Assembly: GCF_036894955.1 (NCBI RefSeq)
Contig: NZ_CP145905.1
Coordinates: 1,433,501 to 1,497,500, forward strand
Source of the DNA: Paenibacillus sp. KS-LC4
Lineage (GTDB): Bacteria; Bacillota; Bacilli; Paenibacillales; Paenibacillaceae
DNA length: 64,000 nucleotides
Direction: 5' to 3'
Both the position numbers and the translations under genes were made by a program. Below are positions 8,832-16,566 of the stretch, piece by piece (positions within the stretch are counted from its first letter, which is position 1; each line of letters begins with the position of its first letter). Under the pieces are notes generated by a model. That model was not told where the DNA came from. It did no database searches and saw nothing but the letters and a program-made list of their open reading frames with translations.

Positions 8832-9473
8832 ATGACTGTAGAAACACAACAAAGCCAAGCTTTTTATCAAGTATTAAGCGATCGCCGTTCAGTGCGCCAT
8901 TATGACAATACCGCAAAAATGACGGAAGCGGAAATTACAGAAATTTTGGAAATTGCCGCAAAAGCGCCGTCCTCGTCAAACATGCAGCCTTGGCGTTTTC
9001 TGGTCGTAACAGATGAGGCTATTAAGCAGCAATTGCTGCCGATCTCGAACAACCAGCAGCAGGTTGTGGACGCAGCAGCTGTTATCGTCGTTTTAGGCGA
9101 TCAGGAAATGTATAAGAATGCGGAGACGATTTACGGCTCCATGGCAGAAGCTGGACTTATGACTAAGGAAATGAGCGAATCATTCGCTGCAAACTCACAG
9201 AAGCTTTACACGTCCATTCCGAAAGAGCGTCTGCATGAAGTGACTGTATTTGATGCAGGCCTCGTATCAATGCAAATTATGCAAGTGGCTAAAGCAAAAG
9301 GCTACGATACCGTACCTATGGGCGGCTACGATCGCGATAAAGTAAGAGCGCTGCTGAACATTCCAGAGCGTTATGCTTTGAACATTTTGCTGCCAATCGG
9401 CAAAGCTTCCCAAGCCGGCCATCCGAGCACGCGTCTGCCGATCAACGATATTACGTTTTTCAACAAAATCTAA
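8832..9473 (+). CDS. Nitroreductase family FMN oxidoreductase
   Basis: This 213-residue NAD(P)H-dependent flavin enzyme of the YdfN/YodC type reduces nitro compounds, quinones or similar electrophiles. The FMN-binding signature RRSVRHYD is near residue 19 and APSSSNMQPWRF near 47, and a later PMGGYDRDKV segment matches the family. GGAGG precedes the ATG at 8832 by 8 nt; the in-frame TTG at 8817 is part of that ribosome site. Its own promoter, a palindrome and an upstream Rrf2 regulator suggest induction by electrophile or redox stress. Confidence 0.88.
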   Translation: MTVETQQSQAFYQVLSDRRSVRHYDNTAKMTEAEITEILEIAAKAPSSSNMQPWRFLVVTDEAIKQQLLPISNNQQQVVDAAAVIVVLGDQEMYKNAETIYGSMAEAGLMTKEMSESFAANSQKLYTSIPKERLHEVTVFDAGLVSMQIMQVAKAKGYDTVPMGGYDRDKVRALLNIPERYALNILLPIGKASQAGHPSTRLPINDITFFNKI

Positions 9474-9491
9474 TTTATCGCAGCAAACGAA

Positions 9492-9535
9492 GAAGCCTCT
9501 GGCATCCACTTCCATGAGTGGGAGCCAGAGGCTTC
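9492..9535. terminator. Bidirectional hairpin between nitroreductase and cmpA
   Basis: GAAGCCTCTGGC (9492-9503) pairs with GCCAGAGGCTTC (9524-9535), with an inner stem. It separates the convergent nitroreductase (+) and cmpA-like (-) genes. Confidence 0.6.
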
Positions 9536-9553
9536 ATTGCTGTACGAAGACGC

Positions 9554-9706
9554 TCAATGGCGAATCGTAAGTTCGTTGTTGTTATCCGTATCCTTGGTGC
9601 TTTGCTTGCTGCGATAAAAATACCAGCATTCATTAAGCAGCTTAATTTGCCTGCGATCTTTCTTATGAAACGCACGCATCATTTGATTGCACAGCCACTG
9701 CGGCAT
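9554..9706 (-). CDS. cmpA: CmpA-like cortex morphogenetic protein
   Basis: This short minus-strand gene encodes 50 residues beginning MPQWLCNQMMRAFHKKDRR, followed by IKLLNECWYFYRSKQ. From memory, this matches the small sporulation protein CmpA of Bacillus, which delays cortex assembly until the coat is properly formed and acts with ClpX to degrade SpoIVA. A strong GGAGGAGGG lies about 9 nt before the ATG. The last 15 residues are polar and look lineage-specific. It is one more spore-formation marker. Confidence 0.75.
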   Translation of the reverse strand: MPQWLCNQMMRAFHKKDRRQIKLLNECWYFYRSKQSTKDTDNNNELTIRH

Positions 9707-9784
9707 TGCGGATCGCCCTCCTCCCGGTTATTCCTGATGTATTACTACCATATGGGGAAGGGCGAATGCCCGTGCAGGTCCTAT

Positions 9785-10135
9785 TTAGCCGATTTCATCC
9801 TCGTACCACTGCTCAAGCTGAGCCTGAAGCGCACGAATTTCCGTGAGCAGGGCAATAAGCGGGTAAGCAGACTCTTTAACAGCCGCAAATTCGCGTTCCA
9901 GCTCGTTGATGTAGTCTAAGCCCGAAGCAATACGAATCGAGCTGTCATGCAGCTCTACGCGGTCACATTCAGCAATCGCATATGGAAGCGCAGGCACCTG
10001 CTCAGCAGTAAGCTTATCCAGCTCCTTGTGCAGGCGCAGGTTAAGGGCGCTTAATTGATAGGCATGTGTATCAGGCATCTCTACAAAGAAGACCTGATCA
10101 TTGTGTTTCATGAGTACAAAACGCATCGTTGGCAT
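9785..10135 (-). CDS. Hypothetical protein with coiled-coil character
   Basis: The product is 116 residues, soluble and acidic, with FVLMKHNDQVFFVEMPDTHAYQLSALNLRLH followed by long Leu/Glu/Ala-rich helices likely to form a coiled coil. I do not recognise a family. The ATG at 10135 is chosen because GAGGGGAG lies upstream, though 14 nt is rather far. The frame also opens at a GTG at 10201 without a ribosome site, and a second ATG lies three codons inside. No operon partner is evident. Confidence 0.5.
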   Translation of the reverse strand: MPTMRFVLMKHNDQVFFVEMPDTHAYQLSALNLRLHKELDKLTAEQVPALPYAIAECDRVELHDSSIRIASGLDYINELEREFAAVKESAYPLIALLTEIRALQAQLEQWYEDEIG

Positions 10136-10360
10136 AAGATGATTGGATTCTCCCCTCAAAACATTCGCTGCATCATGCAGCCGTTTAAGCTGCCGTGCCA
10201 CAAAAGTGCATCACTACTTGACAGTGTAGCGTATGGGCCGTAAAAATGCCAGAAAAACGAAGCGGATTCCGCCACACTTTTACCGGCCTCTTTACGGCTG
10301 TTATTTTATTTGGCAAACTAGAATGCAAGAGAACGAATGAACAAGGGAGAATGAAGATTT

Positions 10361-10843
10361 ATGGTGCAGACGATGAAAGACGAGGAGCTCCAGCAATGGG
10401 TGGAGCGGGTGTCCCTCGAAAGCTTTGGACGACCATTTAAGCATATGGCTACATTCAACGGCCGGTTGAAGGCGACAGGCGGGCGATATTTTATGAAGTC
10501 GCATCATATTGAAATTAGTCCTTATCAGCTTTCGACGTTCGGAGTGGAGGAAACGGAAAAAATAATTAAGCATGAGCTGTGCCATTATCATCTGCATTTA
10601 TTGAAACGAGGCTATCGTCACCGAGATGAGGATTTCAAGCGACTGCTTGCTCAGGTGGGGGGATCGAGGTACTGCCAATCGCTGCCGGAGCGCCGTGTTG
10701 AGCCGTTTCGGTACAAGCTGGTATGCAAGGATTGCGGGATGGAATACCCGCGAAAAAGGCGGATAAATCCCGCTAAATATGCGTGCGGAAAATGTCGCGG
10801 AAAATTATTTTTAAAAACGCTTGACTTAAATTCAGATACATGA
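10361..10843 (+). CDS. SprT-like zinc metalloprotease family protein
   Basis: This 160-residue SprT-like protein contains the zincin motif HELCHYH (residues about 71-77) preceded by EKIIK, and a C-terminal zinc ribbon with two Cys pairs (CKDC and CGKC, near 127-146). Family members resemble the SPRTN/Wss1 protease core, but bacterial roles are mostly unproven. CAAGGGAGA precedes the ATG. It stands just upstream of a tRNA cluster. Confidence 0.85.
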   Translation: MVQTMKDEELQQWVERVSLESFGRPFKHMATFNGRLKATGGRYFMKSHHIEISPYQLSTFGVEETEKIIKHELCHYHLHLLKRGYRHRDEDFKRLLAQVGGSRYCQSLPERRVEPFRYKLVCKDCGMEYPRKRRINPAKYACGKCRGKLFLKTLDLNSDT

Positions 10844-10897
10844 TAAATTATTACTTGTCGCCGCGGTTCACAGGCAACACTGAGAAAAACAAAGTAT

Positions 10898-10973
10898 TCC
10901 CTGATAGCTCAGTTGGTAGAGCACTCGACTGTTAATCGAGTTGTCACAGGTTCGAGTCCTGTTCGGGGAGCCA
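10898..10973 (+). tRNA. tRNA-Asn (GTT)
   Basis: A full cloverleaf with acceptor TCCCTGA/TCGGGGA, anticodon loop CTGTTAA (GTT), standard T-loop TTCGAGT and an encoded CCA end. It is the first of five tRNAs. Confidence 0.95.
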
Positions 10974-10978
10974 CATAT

Positions 10979-11067
10979 GGGGAGGTACCCAAGAGGCCGA
11001 AGGGGGCGCTTTGCTAAAGCGTTAGGGTGTAACAGCCGCAAGGGTTCGAATCCCTTCCTCTCCGCCA
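10979..11067 (+). tRNA. tRNA-Ser (GCT)
   Basis: An 89-nt class II tRNA with a long variable arm, acceptor GGGGAGG/CCTCTCC, anticodon loop TTGCTAA (GCT) and encoded CCA. It lies 5 nt after tRNA-Asn. Confidence 0.95.
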
Positions 11068-11095
11068 TATTTTTTCTCAAAAGTGATTGTAACGG

Positions 11096-11125
11096 AAGGC
11101 CGTTCAACATGCCGGTCTTTTTTTT
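11096..11125 (+). terminator. Terminator inside tRNA cluster 1
   Basis: AAGGCCG (11096-11102) pairs with CGGTCTT (11113-11119, one G-U) and is followed by a T-run. It would separate the Asn-Ser pair from the three tRNAs downstream. Confidence 0.5.
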
Positions 11126-11155
11126 ACGCCTAATATCACTGTGTGCGACAATTAA

Positions 11156-11230
11156 GGCCCGTTGGTCAAGTGGTTAAGACACCTCCCTTTCACGGAGGTA
11201 ACAGGGGTTCGAGTCCCCTACGGGTCACCA
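11156..11230 (+). tRNA. tRNA-Glu (TTC)
   Basis: Acceptor GGCCCGT/ACGGGTC, anticodon loop CTTTCAC (TTC), fully paired T-stem and encoded CCA. This is the normal glutamate tRNA, in contrast to the two divergent copies near 25 kb. Confidence 0.95.
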
Positions 11231-11248
11231 TTTATGCTTTCTAAGTAT

Positions 11249-11324
11249 GAGTCATTAGCTCAGCTGGTAGAGCACCTGACTTTTAATCAGGGTGTCGTAG
11301 GTTCGAATCCTACATGACTCACCA
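11249..11324 (+). tRNA. tRNA-Lys (TTT)
   Basis: Acceptor GAGTCAT/ATGACTC, anticodon loop CTTTTAA (TTT), canonical D and T arms and an encoded CCA. Confidence 0.95.
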
Positions 11325-11352
11325 TTTTTCCTTGTAAGACTTCCCTAAATGT

Positions 11353-11437
11353 GCGGTAGTGGTGGAACGGCAGACACGCTATCTTGAGGGGGTAGTGTCC
11401 AATGGACGTGCAGGTTCAAATCCTGTCTACCGCACCA
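11353..11437 (+). tRNA. tRNA-Leu (GAG)
   Basis: An 85-nt class II tRNA with acceptor GCGGTAG/CTACCGC, anticodon GAG, a variable arm and an encoded CCA. It is the last member of cluster 1. Confidence 0.95.
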
Positions 11438-11452
11438 TAACTTAAAACTTCC

Positions 11453-11481
11453 AGAAGCCTTGATGTTTAAGGCTTCTTTTT
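11453..11481 (+). terminator. Intrinsic terminator of tRNA cluster 1
   Basis: AGAAGCCTT pairs with AAGGCTTCT, followed directly by TTTT. It is a strong, canonical terminator. Confidence 0.8.
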
Positions 11482-11552
11482 GTTTTGTAAAAAAATATGG
11501 CTTTTTTATATTTACTTGTTAAAATGAAATGGCAGATGAAGGAGGGATTATT

Positions 11553-12113
11553 TTGAAACAACGAACTTTTATTAGGCTGCTTGTTTGGTTTTTACTTGCT
11601 ATTTTTTATTTTAAATTGTTGATTAAAGCTTCATTGGAAGTAAATCCTTACCCCTCACTGATTGTCCTTTATATTTTTTCAGGTTTGATGTTTGAATTTG
11701 CAATGTGGGCGACGAGTTCAAGAAGAATTCATAAGGCAGTGGAATTATGGGAAGAGACCTCCAGACTTGAAGTTGTTCATGTTCATGGGTTATCTGCTCC
11801 TAAATATACAAGGGTGGATTTGATTTTGCTTGACCAGCTTACATTTTGGAATCCGTATGGCCTCCGAATGGATCTGGAAATCAAGCAAATTGTTTATACC
11901 TCAGCGATTACAGAACAAGAATTTAAGCTGGAGAATAGAAATGGAGCCGCTCAAGAGCATTCTGAAAAAGGGTATCTCTGCATCAATTACCTCGATGAAC
12001 AGGGAGATTTTAAGACGATTATCGTTATTGTCCATCTTAAGGAAGTTGCTGATTTGATTGCTTCGCAGATCAGGATGCATACGGTTGAACAAGAGGAAAT
12101 GGGAAACGACTAA
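11553..12113 (+). CDS. Membrane-anchored hypothetical protein
   Basis: This 186-residue protein has two N-terminal hydrophobic helices (about residues 5-24 and 33-53) and a cytosolic C-terminal domain of mixed strands and helices ending VEQEEMGND. I do not recognise its family. The start is TTG at 11553 with AAGGAGGG 7 nt upstream; the in-frame ATG at 11529 lies before that site. Codon use is visibly more AT-rich than its neighbours. Together with its place right behind a tRNA cluster, this suggests horizontal gain, but no integrase or repeat is visible. Confidence 0.65.
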   Translation: MKQRTFIRLLVWFLLAIFYFKLLIKASLEVNPYPSLIVLYIFSGLMFEFAMWATSSRRIHKAVELWEETSRLEVVHVHGLSAPKYTRVDLILLDQLTFWNPYGLRMDLEIKQIVYTSAITEQEFKLENRNGAAQEHSEKGYLCINYLDEQGDFKTIIVIVHLKEVADLIASQIRMHTVEQEEMGND

Positions 12114-12124
12114 AGACGGGTTAA

Positions 12125-12163
12125 AGCAGCTTCGTTTCCTTGAGGAATGCTGCTGTTTTTTTA
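12125..12163 (+). terminator. Intrinsic terminator
   Basis: AGCAGC plus TTTCCT pairs with AGGAA plus GCTGCT, followed by seven T. It ends the hypothetical membrane-protein transcript. Confidence 0.75.
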
Positions 12164-12294
12164 TTGAAAATATCGCGCAAAAACAAATTAATTTTTTCTA
12201 TGGTTGTTATTCTATTGAGATGGTTACCTACATAAGTGAAGGTACAAGACGTTGAAATGAGCTGTACCTACCCTTTCTTGATGGAGTGATGGCA

Positions 12295-14031
12295 ATGAAA
12301 AAGGTATTATATATTCCGCTCGACGACCGTCCAGCGAATTTGGACGATATTATTTTGCAAGGCAAAGCTGCTGGTATTCAAGTGATCGTACCGCCTTCAG
12401 GAGATGTTCGCAATCGTCTCGATTCCGAAATGACGATAGACGGGACGTTGGTTACCGGCACTTCTGAGCCGACGTTCGGCAAGCCTGAGCAGATTCGACG
12501 CTTTATTTTGCACAATGCCTCTAAGGTGGACGGGTTCATTCTATCGTTGGATATGCTCGTGTATGGCGGGCTTATTGGAAGCAGGCGTTTGCGTGCTACT
12601 GCCGAGGGCACTTATCCAGAGTATGATCATCAGATGACGGGGCTGCTCGATGTCATTCGCGAGGTAAAGCAGGCTTATCCTTATAAGCCGATCTATGTCC
12701 TCGACACGATTATGAGGCTGGCATCCACCGTCTTTGTAGAAGGGCTGGCGATGCCGGCTTACACGGAGACGCGTGCGCTCATGCAGAAGCCGCGCAAGCA
12801 GGAGAGCGAGCTGCTGGCCATTTTGAATGGCTATGATATTCAGCCGGATGGCACAAGCTTCCCTGATACCGTCTATGTGGATAAGGAGCAATATTATAAT
12901 GCGAAGCGCCACAAATTGACGACGACGTATTACATGCTGGATCAGCTTGCACGGCAAGGGTATATTGATTTTCTTGCTATTGGGGTTGATGATGCTTATA
13001 TTGACGGGATTCAGGCGAATGAAATCGCTTTTGTGGAAAATAGGATCAATGCGTGGCTGGGCGGCACGGATGGCCAAAATCCGGAGCGGGCTATTATTTT
13101 GCCAGATGCTGATGGTTTAGGTCATTGCTTGCTGGCGCGCATGGCGAAGAAGCTCTATTGTGTGAACGGCAAGCCGCGCTATGCGATTCGCTATTTTGGC
13201 CCGGATGGCCGGGCCATTGTGAATCCCTATGAATATATGGATGTGCACCAAAACCTGCTGCGTCATATTGATATCGTAGGTGGGGAGGCGGTGGACAGCG
13301 GGGAAGGCGTCGAAAGCGTCGAAAGCGATATGGAAATTATCGCGATTACGGCAGTTGAGCAAGCGGATCATGCGGTGAGCCGTTTAGCGGAAAATGCAGC
13401 GAATTTGCTGCCGACGATTGTTATTGATTTTACGGGCGGAGGGGCGTCAGATGCGGCCGTCACGACAGCGCTGCTTGGCAGCAAACATACAGGCAGCCTG
13501 CTTGGCTATAGCGGCTGGAATACAGCCGGTAATAAAATCGGGATGGCATTAGGCATGGCGCAGTCGCGTTATGCTTGCCTGACGATGGAGACGCGCGCTG
13601 CTGCTCTCGACGAGGCGATGAATGCGAAGGGCTCGCTGCTGTTCAAGCGTTTTCTGAAGGACTATTATTACAAGGTGCTCACGATTGCCGAGGTGCGAAC
13701 AGAATCGCGAGGCCGCTCGCCATATACGAATGTGACCGCTGACCAAAACATGCGGCTGTTTAATTCCGCTAGCGATTACGAGCTATTGACAGCGCTTTTG
13801 CAGGGGAGGATGCAGGCAAACACGGCGATGCTTGCGGAGCAGCAGGCTTTCGGAATGGGCTCGGCCGCTCCTGCTTGTGCCATCCGTCAAATTCGAGATG
13901 GAAGATGGTCGCTTGCGCCATACAGCAGCGTTGTACTTAAGCTGAATAATCCAGAATTCATCTGGGAGCGTGCTTTTGAAATTACTTTAGAGCCCCATGT
14001 GTTTTTGCAAAGAGTACATGATGGTTGCTGA
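12295..14031 (+). CDS. DUF4127 family protein
   Basis: This 578-residue cytoplasmic protein begins MKKVLYIPLDDRPANLDD, the signature of DUF4127. A central GVDDAYIDGIQANE and a late LGYSGWNTAGNKIGMALG segment also fit. Members are common in Paenibacillus, often near carbohydrate genes, but their biochemistry is unknown to me. The repeated Asp and His residues suggest a metal-binding hydrolase-like fold, as inference. The start at 12295 has GGAG 8 nt upstream; three codons earlier an ATG and a GTG also exist. It converges on the SLH-domain gene. Confidence 0.8.
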   Translation: MKKVLYIPLDDRPANLDDIILQGKAAGIQVIVPPSGDVRNRLDSEMTIDGTLVTGTSEPTFGKPEQIRRFILHNASKVDGFILSLDMLVYGGLIGSRRLRATAEGTYPEYDHQMTGLLDVIREVKQAYPYKPIYVLDTIMRLASTVFVEGLAMPAYTETRALMQKPRKQESELLAILNGYDIQPDGTSFPDTVYVDKEQYYNAKRHKLTTTYYMLDQLARQGYIDFLAIGVDDAYIDGIQANEIAFVENRINAWLGGTDGQNPERAIILPDADGLGHCLLARMAKKLYCVNGKPRYAIRYFGPDGRAIVNPYEYMDVHQNLLRHIDIVGGEAVDSGEGVESVESDMEIIAITAVEQADHAVSRLAENAANLLPTIVIDFTGGGASDAAVTTALLGSKHTGSLLGYSGWNTAGNKIGMALGMAQSRYACLTMETRAAALDEAMNAKGSLLFKRFLKDYYYKVLTIAEVRTESRGRSPYTNVTADQNMRLFNSASDYELLTALLQGRMQANTAMLAEQQAFGMGSAAPACAIRQIRDGRWSLAPYSSVVLKLNNPEFIWERAFEITLEPHVFLQRVHDGC

Positions 14032-14062
14032 TCCCTGTTTATTTGGCCTAAAAATGTGAAAG

Positions 14063-14090
14063 CAGCCTGTTCTCCGAAGAGAGCAGGCTG
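14063..14090. terminator. Bidirectional terminator
   Basis: CAGCCTGTTCTC pairs with GAGAGCAGGCTG around a 4-nt loop with one mismatch. It lies between the DUF4127 (+) and SLH (-) genes. Confidence 0.65.
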
Positions 14091-14123
14091 TTGTTGCGTA
14101 TGCTGGCCGTTACTGAGGAGCAG

Positions 14124-14819
14124 TTAGTGTTCAGCAGTCCCATTCTCCGGCTCTACAGAAGTCGGAGCGGGATGCGCGGCAATATATTCAACAATATTAT
14201 AGGTCAGAACCGCAGCATCGGCGCGGGAAATCTCCTCTTTCGGATGAAGCTTACCCTCTGCATCAAGCTCCGCAATTTTCAGCACAAGCGCCCGTTGAAC
14301 GGCCCCTTGATACTGTACGTCCAGAGCGGCTTCATCGGCGAATTCGAGCGGCTTAATGTTGATGAGCGGCAGGTGGTTTGTAACCTCAGCAGCTTTCATC
14401 AAATATTGGATAAACTCCTCTTTAGTCCAAGGCTTGGCGGGGTCAAGATCGGCTCGCAGCTCAAGTCCATTATTCGCCGCAATGATTAAAGCATCTGCAT
14501 ACCAGGCGTCATTGTTAGCTTTAGCGAAGTAGTCGGTCGCTAGCGGTGCTTTGAAAAATCGGATGTTATCAATGTTCAAATTCAGTGCATTCACAATCAA
14601 TTGAATGCCTTGGGCTGCTGTAATGGAAGCATCTGGTTTAAACGCGTCAGCACTCACGCCTTTCACAACTCCCCTCTCCTGAAGTGAAGCAATTTTATCT
14701 TTAACAGAAGGCTGATTAACATCACTGAAAGATGTGGAAGCCGCGAAGCTTATACCGCCAAAAGACATCGCTAACAGAGCAGTAGCGGATAACATGATAA
14801 ATTTATGTTTGATTCTCAT
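14124..14819 (-). CDS. Secreted protein with S-layer homology-like repeats
   Basis: This 231-residue exported protein has a Sec signal peptide (basic MRIKHKF, hydrophobic core, cleavage after SFAAS near residue 27). Two or three SLH-like units follow: FSDVNQPSVKDKIASLQERGVVKGVS with FKPDASITAAQG, a middle YADALIIAANNGLE unit, and AVQRALVLKIAELD with LHPKEEISRADAAVL. SLH domains bind pyruvylated secondary cell-wall polymer. The third repeat is divergent, and the protein has no attached catalytic domain, so it may be structural or regulatory. GAGGTGA precedes the ATG. It is transcribed away from the two-component genes. Confidence 0.75.
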   Translation of the reverse strand: MRIKHKFIMLSATALLAMSFGGISFAASTSFSDVNQPSVKDKIASLQERGVVKGVSADAFKPDASITAAQGIQLIVNALNLNIDNIRFFKAPLATDYFAKANNDAWYADALIIAANNGLELRADLDPAKPWTKEEFIQYLMKAAEVTNHLPLINIKPLEFADEAALDVQYQGAVQRALVLKIAELDAEGKLHPKEEISRADAAVLTYNIVEYIAAHPAPTSVEPENGTAEH

Positions 14820-14958
14820 TGTACATCACCTCAATGTGAAATTTTGCTTGCTGCTTACATCGTATTTGACGAGACAAATAATAAAAGGTTGCAAAAAAAC
14901 TTTTTTGCGGTTTGAATATATCCCGTTAGTATGTTTGAATGGAAGCAAAGTATGAGGG

Positions 14959-14979
14959 GGGCTCCGCGCAAACGCGAGC
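14959..14979 (+). other. Small hairpin in the leader of the two-component operon
   Basis: GGCT-C-CGCG and CGCG-AGCC can pair around the loop CAAA about 20 nt upstream of the response-regulator start. It could modulate translation or RNA stability; no known motif is recognised. Confidence 0.3.
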
Positions 14980-14997
14980 CTTCGAAGAAGGGTGAGC

Positions 14998-16548
14998 ATG
15001 ATGGATATATTACTCGTGGATGATGAGCCGTTGGCTTTGGAAAATGTATATGAAATGGTGCCATGGGAGCAGCATGGCTTTCGGGTTGTAGCGAAGACGA
15101 CAAGCAGCATGAAAGCGCTTGAGCTATTTTTGAAGCACCGCCCGAAAATAGTCATTACCGATATTTCGATGCCCCATATGGATGGGCTGACATTGGGACG
15201 GAAAATACAGGAGGCTGAGCCGGGTACTCGGCTGCTTTTTTTGACAGCGTATCGTGATTTTGATTATGTGCGTCAGGCGCTGGAGATGAAAGCAGCCAAT
15301 TATGTGCTAAAGCATGAAATAAGCCGGAACCGTCTGCTCGGCGAGCTGCTGCGCATTAAAGAGGAGCTGCAATCAGAGCGCGCGCGGCTAAGCCGCTCAA
15401 AGCGCAGCATCATTTCGGATGTTGTGCTGGGCAAAGAGCAAGTAAGCGATATCGAGGCAATGGAGGCTCTGCATCCTTATCTGGAGGAGCTGGGAGGTTC
15501 GCTTGCCATGCTGTATATGAAAACTCCCCCTGTATACACGTTAGGAGGAGAGACGCTGTCTGAACCGCCGCCGCTTGATGAGGATCAGCTAAAAGCGATA
15601 GAAAATGCCCATGCAGAGCAGCGCATGGAGCTGCAGTGGCTGTCTGCCTTTACGGTTGATGGGGAAGGGGTAATATTTCTCCTCAAGCTGCCTCTCCATC
15701 AAAGCTATTTATATTGCTGGAATGAGGTACAGGCTTTTTCGCGTTGGCTGCAAAATCAGCTTCAAGCGTTTAAACAGGAGGCTGCAAGGCCGAATCTGTA
15801 TGTGGTGCTGCAAACCGAGCGAAATGCCCTGCACAGCAGCTTCCGCAGGCTCAGCCAAATGGCAATGAGCGGTGTTTTTCAAATGCCGGGCGCTGTTGTA
15901 GCGGCTCAAGGACAATCGAATGACCATCTTCCATCAGCTCAGCAGCGTACAGAAGGGGCAGCATTCGGACTGCTGCAATCGGCGCTAAGACCCGTGCTTC
16001 AGGCGCTTGCGGAAGGAGAGGCGGAGGAGGCTGCACGCCAACTCGACAAGCTTTGGAACGAGCAGCTTGACAAAAATCAAGATGAGAAGGCGCTTCGTCA
16101 TGTTTTGCGGGAGCTTGGGCGTGAGCTGAGCGAGCGGTACCAGGTGGAGACGGGCTATGCTTTAGGACGCAGCAGCGTACAGGTTAAAGCCGAGTTGCTG
16201 AAGCTCATTTTAGTCTCTGTAGCTGCAAGGCAGGCTTACTCCCGTTGGGTGCTAAAGGCTATGGAGTATGTACGCAAGCATTACAGCAATTCTGAGCTGT
16301 CGCTGGAGCTGCTTTCTCAGCATTTGCAAATTAGCAGCGCTCATTTACGGGCTGTGTTCAAGAAGGAGACGGGACAGACTCTTTCCGATTACATGACTGA
16401 ATACCGGGTGGAGAAGGCGAAGGAGCTGCTACAGCAGGGGCAATATAAAATTTACGAGGTGTCGGAGATGGTCGGCTACAAATCAAGCCAATACTTTTCC
16501 CAAGTGTTCAAAAAAGCGACGTCCAAGCATCCAAAAGATTACATGTAG
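14998..16548 (+). CDS. YesN-type response regulator with AraC output domain
   Basis: This 516-residue cytoplasmic transcription factor has an N-terminal receiver domain (acidic pocket VDDEP at residues 7-11, phospho-acceptor Asp55 in ITDISMP, switch Thr in LFLTAY). A long linker follows, then a C-terminal AraC/XylS helix-turn-helix pair (SLELLSQHLQISSAHLRAVFKKE and YKIYEVSEMVGYKSSQYFSQVFKK). The ATG at 14998 is chosen because AAGGG is 5 nt upstream. It is followed 18 nt later by its cognate sensor kinase. It probably activates the downstream importer and beta-galactosidase genes when an extracellular oligosaccharide is sensed. Confidence 0.9.
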   Translation: MMDILLVDDEPLALENVYEMVPWEQHGFRVVAKTTSSMKALELFLKHRPKIVITDISMPHMDGLTLGRKIQEAEPGTRLLFLTAYRDFDYVRQALEMKAANYVLKHEISRNRLLGELLRIKEELQSERARLSRSKRSIISDVVLGKEQVSDIEAMEALHPYLEELGGSLAMLYMKTPPVYTLGGETLSEPPPLDEDQLKAIENAHAEQRMELQWLSAFTVDGEGVIFLLKLPLHQSYLYCWNEVQAFSRWLQNQLQAFKQEAARPNLYVVLQTERNALHSSFRRLSQMAMSGVFQMPGAVVAAQGQSNDHLPSAQQRTEGAAFGLLQSALRPVLQALAEGEAEEAARQLDKLWNEQLDKNQDEKALRHVLRELGRELSERYQVETGYALGRSSVQVKAELLKLILVSVAARQAYSRWVLKAMEYVRKHYSNSELSLELLSQHLQISSAHLRAVFKKETGQTLSDYMTEYRVEKAKELLQQGQYKIYEVSEMVGYKSSQYFSQVFKKATSKHPKDYM

Positions 16549-16566
16549 GGGAACGGTGATCCGCAG

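Noticed and set aside
10233..10340. 35-codon basic frame upstream of the SprT-like gene
   Set aside because: No ribosome-binding site and no recognisable pattern; probably chance.
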